A stretch of DNA of 64,000 bases. It comes from Lolium rigidum (taxonomy: Eukaryota > Streptophyta > Magnoliopsida > Poales > Poaceae). The notes beneath the pieces were generated by a model. That model searched no databases and was not told the origin of the DNA. It saw only the letters and a list, made by a program, of their open reading frames with translations. The stretch covers positions 252,948,124 through 253,012,123 of the forward strand of contig NC_061514.1 in NCBI RefSeq assembly GCF_022539505.1, given 5' to 3'. The translations under genes and the position numbers were made by a program. Below are positions 47,284 to 56,914 of the stretch, in pieces (within the stretch, counting starts at the first letter, position 1; each line of letters begins with the position of its first letter).

Positions 47284-47761
47284 AAGTTTGTTGGAAAAAC
47301 CAATCAATTATATTCTAAAAGAAATATATAACTGAAAAACATAGTGCGGGCTAGAAATTACAACAAGAAGACAAACATTGAGCGGTTGTGGACCATCTCA
47401 TAAATATTAGATACTCTGATGCATTCTACTTCTCGCTAATATGAATGTATCTAGAAGGCTGATCATAGTGCATAGTACCATATACTAGCATCATGCATAT
47501 GATGTTTGTTTATGATACTCTATAGTGAGTGGTATTATAGAGTAGTATTATAAGCTTCTAAATTTATTGTTTTGTAGAATCCCAATGTAAATCTATGTAT
47601 AAGATCTATTTGGCATTTACTTTTCTCGTAACGTGCGCTATGATACAGTACTCTAATCCTATCCTTCCTCCTTAATTAGATGCCACATAATCATTTTGTG
47701 GACCTATAATGCACGATACTACCTATGATACTAGCACTATGACCAGCCGAATAGAGGGAGT
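47284..47761. repeat. Tandem unit A, left part with nested MITEs
   Basis: Matches 53318-53513 (GAAAAACATAG, GGTTGTGGACCATCTC). Contains a decayed Stowaway (about 47412-47760) split by another MITE at 47457-47748. Confidence 0.75.
47457..47748. mobile_element. MITE (292 bp) nested in a Stowaway
   Basis: Ends are GGCTGATCATAGTGC and, inverted, GGCTGGTCATAGTGC. The flanks show a 3-bp GAA duplication (47454-47456; 47749-47751). The homologous Stowaway at 53455-53510 lacks the insertion. The superfamily is not certain; a 3-bp duplication would suit PIF/Harbinger. Confidence 0.75.
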
Positions 47762-48436
47762 ATTTTTTCAGACTGGGAGAAAGCTCCGGCCTTCATTAAC
47801 GTATTGATCATAGTATTTATTACAGCTCACATATCACCCAATGTTGCTGCATGGATCAGCCACTTACGATAATATAGCCATAGACTCAAACATAATCAAA
47901 AATCAATTAGACTAACGGCCCACCACCCAAAATGGTTGCACAAATCCTGAGCTACCATTTCCAAAAGGTTGTACCCAGTATTCTTCCTTTGCTCCTCCTG
48001 TTGGAGACAAGACCACGTACGGATTCCAGTGCATAGCCATAGGGATAGCATGTAAGAAATAAGAAGCATTTAGCTTGTTAAAAAATGTGATTATTCCTCT
48101 TGTTCCACATTTCCATAATAAAGCACGAGCTCCCACTCGAATATGACCTTTATATTTCTCATTCACCCCATGCAACCAATGCCCCAACAAATTTGGTATA
48201 GTCAATATTAAAAATCATATGAACAATACGCCAAACAATTTGTATGAGAGGACAACCAATGAATAAATGTTGTATTGCTTCATCTTTATCGCGAAAACAA
48301 CATCTCATATTACCCTGTCAATTTCTTATTACAAAATTTTCTTTTGGTAAAATGACATTACAATGCAAAACACCACATGAAATCTTAATTTTCAAAGGGA
48401 CTTTCATCTTCCAAATGTTGTTATATTGATATAACC
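47762..48436 (-). pseudogene. LINE ORF2 3' fragment, unit A
   Basis: Minus-strand zinc-binding end of a LINE or related reverse transcriptase: NMRCCFRDKDE-like, HWLHGVNEKYKGHIRVGARALLW, IPMAMHWNPYVV. Ends in an A-run directly beside the Stowaway (plus strand GTATTTTTTCAG). Several frameshifts. The homologous copy at 53513-54205 shows it was present before the units duplicated. Confidence 0.75.
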
Positions 48437-48960
48437 ATGCCTCAACACATCCTTTTATTTAGATCTTATAAACACCAACTATTCGTGATCAAACCAAACC
48501 ATCTTTACATTAGTGTTCGATCTCCCTCTGTTTCATCACTCTTCGATTGTACTGCACGCTCGCTTCTTCTCGCCTATAGGTATATAATTTTCCCATTTTT
48601 TCTTCATCTTGCCTCGCTAGTATCCTTTCGTTCATTCTATATTGAGCCTAAGTTGCTATACTAATTTCACCGAAAATAAACACAGATCAATGCATGTATA
48701 TTCTGGTGTCTTATTTCATGCTCTCAGAGCGCTTGCTCCGTTTATTTCACAAAATTTAAAAACTGAGTTAAAAAACATCCAGAATTTTGTGTGTGTAGGT
48801 ATTAGAATTATTCTCGTGCTAGAAAGTTTTCGGGGAACAACTTATTGATCTGTGGTCTAGTTAAAAGTTCACTAATCAAAATGCATTTCTCATACGAATA
48901 TGTGCATCAGATATTTGGCCACTCCGTTCAGAGAACATGGCTAGCACCCCTGGCCACCAT
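48437..48960 (+). promoter_or_regulatory. CHS-like promoter/5' UTR copy A with broken start
   Basis: Collinear with 63290-63872: TATAAACA (48477), GCCTATAG/GTATAT donor-like site (near 48580), GCATCAG acceptor-like site, then CACTCCGTTCAGAGAACATG. The ATG at 48937 reads MASTPGHHT because of one extra C relative to MASTLATMG at 63849. PKS similarity stops after CTGGCCACCAT. Confidence 0.7.
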
Positions 48961-49410
48961 ACTCAACAGCTGCTCGACACTACTGTCCATGTAATCTCGT
49001 ATGAATGGATAGAGGTCAACGGCAATTTCGCCTGCATCCTTCTCTTTGGCTGGAGAACTCATGTTTGCATGCATGGCCATGGTGATCTAGGCAGTGAGTT
49101 GTTCTATCTTGTGGAGGGTAGTTTGGTCTAGTGTGCAATTGAATATATCTACTGTCTTGTGGTAGGTTGATGTGTCTAGCAAGCCATTGTTGGGATTTAT
49201 AGCAACTCCAACATGTAATTTAATTTACCCCAACATGGCCATGTGTGGAGCTGGAGCAGAACTACTGAATAACGACTAAGTTCAGCCACTGCAGTCATGC
49301 AAAACATGTCAAGAAAGATCCAAAATAACTTGAAATAAATAAAGAACCATCTACTCACAGTTGTCCATTTAAATATTCGTATAAACATAGCCTTAATCAC
49401 TCCAAGCTCA
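48961..49410 (+). other. Unit A tail
   Basis: Shared with unit B (54701-54882 and 61679-61964). Non-coding, possibly the 3' flank of a deleted PKS gene. Interrupted at 49410 by the Helitron. Confidence 0.5.
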
Positions 49411-49665
49411 TCCTATATCCTATATAACTAAATAGTTCATCCCCACTAACTTATTTCTCTTAACATGCAGCCTATCCACATCAGCAAACATCTCATTGGT
49501 CCATGTCATGTAACCATCAACGTTTAGTGATGCCACGTCGTCCTTTTTTTTAGCCAGGCGTCCAGTCCGTGCGAAGCTTTCTGTTCGTCTCATCTTCCCC
49601 GCATAGTCGGATTTTTCTTTAACTACCCCAATTACTCCCCCAATTATCGATTTCCATTGGGCTGT

Positions 49666-50379
49666 GCTCCGGTGTCCCCCCCTGGCGAACGACGTTCAGG
49701 TGGTAAACGTGTGTTTGGTTCGTGACCATAAAATATGGATGATCCCATCCCAAAAGCCGAATATTTCTGAGAAAGACTGGACCATATGATCCGTGAATTT
49801 CATGATTAATCTCACTAGCCGCCTGAGAATCCATGGCCGTCGACGCGACTCCGACACCTGCCACCGTCGTATGTGTGGCTCCCCAGCTCAGCGGCGGCCA
49901 CCATGTCACGGCGAGCGGTGGGCTTGCTTTTCCGCGTGGCTCCCCAGCTCGACATCGGCGGCCTCCAGGGCGCGGTAAGCGGCGGGCTTGATTTTCAACG
50001 TGGATCCCTAGCTCGGCGGCGGCGGCCTCCATGGCGTGGCGAGCAACGAGCTTGCTACGTCTGCGCCACACCCAGTCGACAGAAACGGCCTCGCTAAATA
50101 TGTGCGGGTAGTGACCTTGCTAGGCACGGGTAGGCGGCCGCCCGCTAGGTCCGGCCTCCACCACAAAGGGAAAAGGACCCGTTAATTACATATTAACCGG
50201 TGCGTTAATGGCATATTTATCCTTTTCTATTAATCGTTAATTAAACATATTTTATCTCATCCCATCCCGTACATGTTTGCCCATGAACCAAACACACATG
50301 TTAAGTCAACCCACGAAGGGGTATCAGCAGATCCTAGCCGTCTAAATAGAACGTCGTTCGCCGGGGGGGACACCGGAGC
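49666..50379. mobile_element. Fold-back DNA element inside the Helitron
   Basis: Inverted arms of about 32 nt (49666-49697 and 50349-50379: GCTCCGGTGTCC...GAACGACGTTC) and a second inverted pair inside (TGTGTTTGGTTCGTGACC against CCATGAACCAAACACACA). The interior is GC-rich without a gene. It looks like a MITE-like insertion; the outer borders and duplication are unclear. Confidence 0.7.
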
Positions 50380-50892
50380 AATAGCCATTTCCATTTCCCT
50401 TTTCGGCTTCTACACCACGAAATCCTCTGGTGCGCACTATTACAAAAGAAACTGATGGATTTCCCATCTCCTTCGTCTTCCCCATCGGAGAACTGCAGCA
50501 GTAATTAGTGAAGAGTCTCTCTTGAAATACTGTTGCGGATCCGTTCCCATCCTCCCCACAACCCATGCTCGCTCCATGTTCAAGAGCTGCTCCTTTTTTG
50601 TCCTCCGCTGGTCGAGATTTCACTGCCCGCGCTTATTCAGATCCAGTAGATTTGGCCTCGGGACACCACCATTCTTGATTGGATGAATTTGAAGTCCCGC
50701 CATTGCTCATCGCCTGCTGGTACAGACTTGCTGGGCAGGAAGCATCTGCAGCGTTGCTGTCCCCTGCGACCAGTTTCAGTCCACTACTAGGTTCTTACTG
50801 ATTCCGCATTTCCGTTCTATTTGTATGGCATTTTGTGCACTTAAGAATGCAATCTGAATCGTAATGTTTTGCCTATGTGTGTGCTTTCTGCA

Positions 50893-51260
50893 GCTGCACA
50901 CTCAGTACGTGTCAGGCTAATCGAGCTTATCATGGAGCACCGCCCAACCTATTTTGCCGATATCTACAAGGTTTGTCTATCTTCCCAGAGATTGATGCCC
51001 ATATTATGTCCAATAATCCAATTTACCATTAAAAAACTCCAATTTAGAGATGGCATCACAATATGCATGCCATTTTTTTATACTGGCTCATATGCAATAA
51101 TGTTGGAATTACTCCTTCAGATAGTGCAGAAGATGATAAATCCTTTCAAAAAGCAGAAACAAGACATGGTGGGCATGCTCACTCACTACCTGCACATGTG
51201 CGAATCCTCGGTTGGGTCATTGTTTTCTATCGTTATTGACTCATCATGGCCCATACATAA
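50893..51260 (+). pseudogene. Captured host-gene exons in the Helitron (unknown gene)
   Basis: Two exon-like blocks with splice signals: AAHSVRVRLIELIMEHRPTY..IYK/GTTTGT ending near 50970, and TTCAG/IVQKMINPFKKQKQDMVG ... SSWPIHK/GTGATT, about 51121-51261. The conceptual junction is in frame. I do not recognise the parent protein. Non-autonomous Helitrons commonly carry such fragments. Confidence 0.45.
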
Positions 51261-51499
51261 AGGTGATTATTTGGCAATATTTGTAACAACTGTAATTTCC
51301 TTTTGGTTACATATTCTTTTCTGGCCATCTGAAGTTCTTCATGTGTTTTCTTCAGGGTTTTTTAATGCAGGGTTGACTGATTGGAAGTGTACTGCCATGT
51401 ATTTGTATTCTCTCAACCGATATCGACGTCCTGTACTAACCCCAAGCCCTCTCAGAATTTTTCATCTGTGGAATTGCTTCAAAATTCTTAATTTGTGAA

Positions 51500-52800
51500 T
51501 TGCTTGATGGATCTTTTATATGCATGGCAGTGTGATTCCTCTTTCTCCTTTGATTTTTGTCCTACTTTTGGTGTTGTTTCCAGGTTATTGTTGCACGCAA
51601 CATCTTTTAAGTGATATCACAGAGATTTTTGATCTTTATTGGTGATTAGAAAGGAATCAACAACCTAGATCTTTATAAGATCTGCCCTTTTGCATAAGAT
51701 ATAGATGCATTTTACCTTGCCTTCAAACTTAGTAACAACAATTGTTTGGGGTCTATACAGATCTTCAATATGTTCCTTTGCCTAATATGTATTATCTTTT
51801 TTCCTTTCATCTTACTGTGGATGGGACAAATATTGTTTTGGACTAAAGTTTTTTAAATGCCATGGTTGTTCAGTCAGACTAGGTATGCTCTATTCACTTG
51901 CTCTCTGTATGTTTTTTTATTTTCTCTTGCAATTATGAAAGAATAAGACCAGATTAGAAAAGAAATATATTCTATGTGCATTTGCATCTAAGTGAAGACG
52001 GTTAATGTGTTGAGCTTCAACTTTATTCTAGCACGGTCTCTGTCAATAGTCTGAAAGAGTATTTCTGTACAAGAGGATTCATTAATGTAATATAAAGGTT
52101 GTTTACTGCATTTTCGAACTACCAACCATCAAAGTGAATCTAAAATAAACCGTTGCAGTTGTGATGCTCCCTGCTCTGTAGGCCTCTAGGAGTGCTCACG
52201 ACCATTTAAGATCACCGAAGCTACTGCAAATGTCTCATAAGCTCAGGAGCAAATGAAACAGAACGCAGACACAGGCCACCATTCTGCAGCAGCACAAGCA
52301 CATGTCTTCAAATCTAGCACTACCTACATGTCTAGCACAGCTCCAACTCGACCTGGTCCTGGAGCGAAAGATCAATTTTCAGTTTAAGTTTTGCACTTAT
52401 CTCTTTCGGAGAGTTAAGTTGTGTCTGTATATACACAAACTTGCTGACTTGATGTCAATGCGTCTTGGTGCATGTGTGGTAGACTGGTAGCTCCAATCTA
52501 TACTCATAGCTTACAAGTGTTATCTCACAAAATTTATTATTATTGGCTGCAAAGACATGTTTGGGTCTATATCTGAGGAAAGGAGTGCTGTATGTAAATG
52601 ATACACAATGGTTTATATATATTACCAATTCTCAACTCCTCTTTGTTGGTATATTTTCTTAATTTTATTCATGATTTTTTTAGAGTCATTTCTACTTCCG
52701 CTGTGTTATCTTTTCACCAGCAATGTCCAAATTACTCTATATTAGCAGCACATTTATCGTTGATGGACTAAATCAATTTTATTAGGAACCATATTTTTTC
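51500..52800. other. Helitron interior, no gene called
   Basis: AT-rich, with intron-like sequence. A short piece near 52150-52490 may be another captured fragment but is unrecognised. Confidence 0.35.
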
Positions 52801-52827
52801 CGCAGCAACGCGCGGGAAATTATCTAG

Positions 52828-53512
52828 TTAGGCAAGCTTGACCGACCATGTGTTATTTCATACTATTGTTCCATGTGCTTTAATAACTAAGCACATACTT
52901 GAAAAAATGCGGGTAACAATTTTCTGTATTACCCCTGAAATAGTTTGTCTGTTAATAATTTCTTCTTTACCAATACTTCCTCTTAAGTTTGCCTAGAGTT
53001 AATGTTTCACAAAAACAAGTTTCTCAACAGATGTCTCAAACAAATTTGTCCAGAGATGTCAATCAACGCAAAAGTTTGTCTGTGCATGCATGTGGATTGT
53101 GGAATACAGGCATGCACAGACAAACTTTTGCGTGGCTTCCGGCGGTCGTCAAATAAAAACGAGCAGTAGTTGCACCTGCTTCAGTGGTGGACATTCTTTT
53201 TTTGCTGGTTCATTGTATTTTTCTTGCATTTTCTTATCTCATTCGCACTATGACTGATGACCCATCAATGATGGTCTTTAATCACATAGGTATTTCTTGA
53301 TGATTACTTATTTGGAAGTTTGTTGAAGAAAACCAATCAATTATTTTCTCAAATAAATATAAAACTGAAAAACATAGGGGTGTGTTAGAAATTACAAGAA
53401 AAAGACAAATATTGAGTGGTTGTGGACCATCTCGTAAAATATTATACCCTAGTACTCCCTCTGATCCATTCTACTTGTCTCTAATATAGATGTATCGAGA
53501 ACCGAGGGAGTA
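52828..53512. repeat. Tandem unit B, left part
   Basis: 52828-53310 matches 61965-62414 (GGCAAGCTTGACCGACCATG). 53318 onward matches unit A. A 56-bp Stowaway lies at 53455-53510 (CTCCCTCTGATCC...GAGGGAG, TA flanks). A 20-bp inverted pair around 53085/53112 (GCATGCACAGACAAACTTTT) is local. Confidence 0.8.
53455..53510. mobile_element. Short Stowaway remnant (56 bp)
   Basis: CTCCCTCTGATCC start and CCGAGGGAG end with TA on both sides. Shares its site with the interrupted copy in unit A. Confidence 0.8.
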
Positions 53513-54205
53513 ATTTTTCAGAATGGGGAAAAGCTCTCCAGCATCAATTGATGCATATGACCTTCATTAACGTATTGATCATAGCACCCAATGATTGCTG
53601 CATGGATCAACCACTTAAACACTGATAACATAGCCATAGACTCAAACAGAATAAAAACTCAATTATACTAATAGCCCGCCATCCAAACCAACTGCACAAA
53701 TCTCGAGCTACCATTTCCAACATGTTTCACCCAGAATCCATGTTATTCCTTAATTTGCTCCTCGTGCTAGAGACAATACCACATACGGATCCAGTGCGCA
53801 GCCACCGAAATAACATGTAAGAAAGAAGAAGCATCTAACTTGTTACGAATGTGATCATTCCTATTGTTCCATATTTCCCACAATAAAGCATGGGCTCCCA
53901 CTCGAATATGAGCTTTATCCTTCTTATTCACCCATGCAACAAATGCCCGATCTAATTTGGTATAGTCAATATAAAAAGTCATATGAACAATACGCCAAAC
54001 AATTTGTACAAGAGGACAACCAATGAATAAATGTCGTATTTTTTCATCTTTATCACGAAAACAACATCTCATATTACCCTTCCAATTTCTTATTACAAGG
54101 TTGTCTTTTGTTAAAATGACCTTACAGTGCAAAAAACCACATGAAAATCTTATTTTTTAAAGGGACTTTCATCTTCCAAATGTTGTTATATTGATATAAC
54201 CGTGC
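53513..54205 (-). pseudogene. LINE ORF2 3' fragment, unit B
   Basis: Minus-strand frame 54132-53767 reads KVILTKDNLVIRNWKGN, MRCCFRDKDEKIRHLFIGCP, IVWRIVHMTF and AHWIRMWYCL. This is the reverse-transcriptase zinc-binding region that plant LINEs carry at the ORF2 end. Same insertion as in unit A, better preserved. Confidence 0.85.
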
Positions 54206-54700
54206 CTCAACATATCTTATATTTAGATCTTATAAATACTAACTCTTTGTGACCAAAACAAACAATCTTTAGATCAGTTTTCTCCCTTTGTCTATCACTC
54301 TTCGATTTGTACTGCACGCTCGCTTGTTCTCGCCTATAGGTATATAAAATTATATATTGAGCCTAAGTTGTTATATTATTCTTACCGAAAATAGACACAG
54401 ATCCTTACTCAACCCTCTTAATGCATGTATATTCTGGTGTCTTATTTCATGCTCTCGAAGCGCCTGCTCCCTTTATTTCAAAAAACTCAAAAACTGAGTT
54501 AAGAAAACATCAAGGAACAAAGTCTATGTAGGTATTAGAATTATTCTCGTGCTAACAAGTTTTTGTGGAAAAAATTATTGGTTTGTGGTCTAGGTAAAAG
54601 TTCATTAATTAAAATGCATTTCTCATCCGAATATGTTCAACAGCTATTTGGCCACTCCGTTGAGAGAACGTGGGAAGTACCCCTGGCCACCATATATACT
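54206..54700 (+). promoter_or_regulatory. CHS-like promoter/5' UTR copy B with lost start
   Basis: Has TATAAATA at 54231, GCCTATAG/GTATAT (near 54340), TTCAACAG/CTATTTGGCCAC, then AACGTGGGAAGTACCCCTGG where the PKS ATG should be: ATG has become GTG, and the extra C of copy A is shared. Confidence 0.7.
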
Positions 54701-54882
54701 CAGCAGCTGCTCGACACAACCGTCCCTGTAATATTGTATGAATGGATAGAGGTCGACGACAATGTTGCTTGTATCCTTCTCTTTGGCTGGAGAACACATG
54801 TTTGCATGCATGGCCATGGTGATCTAGGCAGCAAGCTATACTATCTTCTGGAGGGTGGTTTGGTTTACTATACATGAGTATG
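54701..54882 (+). other. Unit B tail, left of LTR element
   Basis: Continues at 61679. Last five bases GTATG (54878-54882) are the target-site duplication. Confidence 0.7.
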
Positions 54883-56044
54883 TGTTATCACCAGAATTTG
54901 ACCAAGTCAGAGGTGGGCCGCGATCAAGAGGAACTTGAAGATATACATATAGAGGAGATATGTGAATCGGCCTTGTTTACCAAGTTTGGGCTAGTTAGCC
55001 CGTGTATCTTTATAGTAGGTTACGTAGAAGTTAGAGTTTATCTCGTGCACGGTTTGGTGCACGCCCACGTTAGAAAGTCCGCTGGACTATAAATATGTAT
55101 CTAGAGTTTATGGAATAAACAACAACCAACGTTCACCACAAACCAATCTCGGCGCATCGCCAACCCCTTCGTCTCGAGGGTTTCTCCGGTAAGCACCATG
55201 CTGCCTAGATCGCATCTTGCGATCTAGGCAGCACGAGCCTGCCTACGTTGTTCATGCGTTGCTCGTACTGGAAGCCTTTTTGATGGCGAGCAACGTAGTT
55301 ATCATAGATGTGTTAGGGTTAGCATTGTTCTTAGTATCATATGCTGTCGTAGTGCAACCCTTGCGCATCTAGCCGTCCTTGTACCTCATCATGGGTGCAG
55401 GGGCGGCACCCCGCTTGATCGTTATTTAGTAGATCTGATCCGTTACGGTTGCTCCTTGATTCATCAAGGATTAGTTTGATATCTGCAATAGTTAGGCCTT
55501 ACAAAGGGTTGGAGGATCCAGCGGCGCGTGGGGTGTAGTTTGCTGGTCCTAGACGAGGATGTTCCGAGGATCAACCTCGTGTTGGTTTTTAGGCCTTGTC
55601 TAGGTTTGGCTTACGATCACCGTACGCGAGCGCGAGGCCCAATCGTGAGTAGGATGATCCGATTATGCGGTGAAAACCCCAAATCGTCGTGGATCTCATA
55701 TGCTTTATCTTGATCAAGCAGGACCACCATATATTCGGCCACCTTGGACTAATCATGGGTGGATCGGCTCCATGAGCCGATTCACGAGATAACCCGAGAG
55801 CCGATCGAGGCTCGTATTTAACGTGTACGTGTGTGCCTCCGCAGGAAACTAAGCGAGGCATCATCCACACCTTCCCGACCAGGTATAGGTCAGGTGGCAC
55901 GCCCTTGCAATTTGCATCGGCGCGCGGCCGAGGAGGCTTTGCGGGCCGTCGCTCTGAGGGACTGGGGCCAGCCGCAGCCCTAGTTGTTCCCAGCTCTACG
56001 GTGTTGACCAGTCACTGCCCGCCGGTGGGTTTCTGACGTCAACA
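54883..56044 (+). mobile_element. 5' LTR (1,162 bp)
   Basis: Contains ACTATAAATATG near 55087 as promoter-like TATA. A 34-bp palindromic block CTGCCTAGATCGCATCTTGC...AGGCAG lies near 55200. Confidence 0.93.
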
Positions 56045-56060
56045 CATTCTGGCACGCCCG

Positions 56061-56411
56061 GTGGGACAACCTTCAACATCCACCACATCGCCATCTACAT
56101 CTGAGATGGCGGAAAGCACTCCGGTCAAGTACGAGGACCTGGCTGACAAGCTTAAGAAGAAGCATAACAAGGTCAAGGCAGTCCTCGAAACCGAACTCGT
56201 CGGCTCCTGTGAGGAGACCCGTTCGCACGGCATCAAGCTCAACGGAGACACGCGCCCGTGGCCTGGTGTCAACATGGTGGATCTTAGCCACTGCGGAGGG
56301 AAGCTAGAGTTCTCCTTTGGCATCAACACAGCGGGGCTCACATGCCGCCGTGACAAAGACAAAGACAAGATCTACCCGACGAGCTCGAAAAGGTGGCGTA
56401 CTAAACAATAG
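56061..56411 (+). pseudogene. Short gag-leader remnant
   Basis: A 116-codon sense frame after the primer site. It has a Lys-rich helical part (ADKLKKKHNKVKAVLE) and RSHGIKLNGDTRPWPGVN, and stops at 56409. It has the position and flavour of a gag N terminus. Nothing after it encodes pol, so the element needs a helper. Confidence 0.5.
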
Positions 56412-56914
56412 TGCCAAGAAGGCCGATGCCACAGGCTCCGGCATTATGTATGGGCAAACACAGTTATACCGGTCTGTGGGATCGGCCCCAACGGCCTGTG
56501 AAATAGCATCACCAGACTCTCGTGGGCCTACGAACGTAGGAGCCGATTCTAGGAGTCGGCTAAAATCGCCCTCACCAGGTTTCCGGTCCGGGCTCAACGT
56601 CGATCTAATGAGCAATGGGGTGCGTCGTCTGATGCGCTGGAGGGAATCCATGTTGTTCCTAATAAAGCCGACGTTCACACCACAATACCTTGGCTAAACA
56701 TAGAGCCGATTTCAGCAGTCACCTGACAGAATCGGCTCGGGGGGGCACCTAATCATGGAGCGCGCGCGACGCCGTTGAGCATGTGCGGAGAATTTTTGGT
56801 AACCGAATAAAAAAAAAATTCGGATGCAACCGGAGCCGATGCGTGGCAGTCGACTTTGACAAAAACAGAAAGCGAGTTTACAAGTATCAGTTCACACACA
56901 GAAGCAAAGAGGCC

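Larger units (their letters stand above)
49411..52827 (+). mobile_element. Non-autonomous Helitron (3,417 bp)
   Basis: Starts TCCTATATCC after A and ends ACGCGCGGGAAATTATCTAG before T, the A^TC...CTRG^T rule. Near the 3' end the CCGC...GCGG hairpin (CCGCAGCAACGCGCGG) precedes CTAG. No duplication flanks it. The related site at 61964/61965 is uninterrupted and reads across the junction, which confirms both ends. No Rep/helicase gene is present. Confidence 0.93.
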
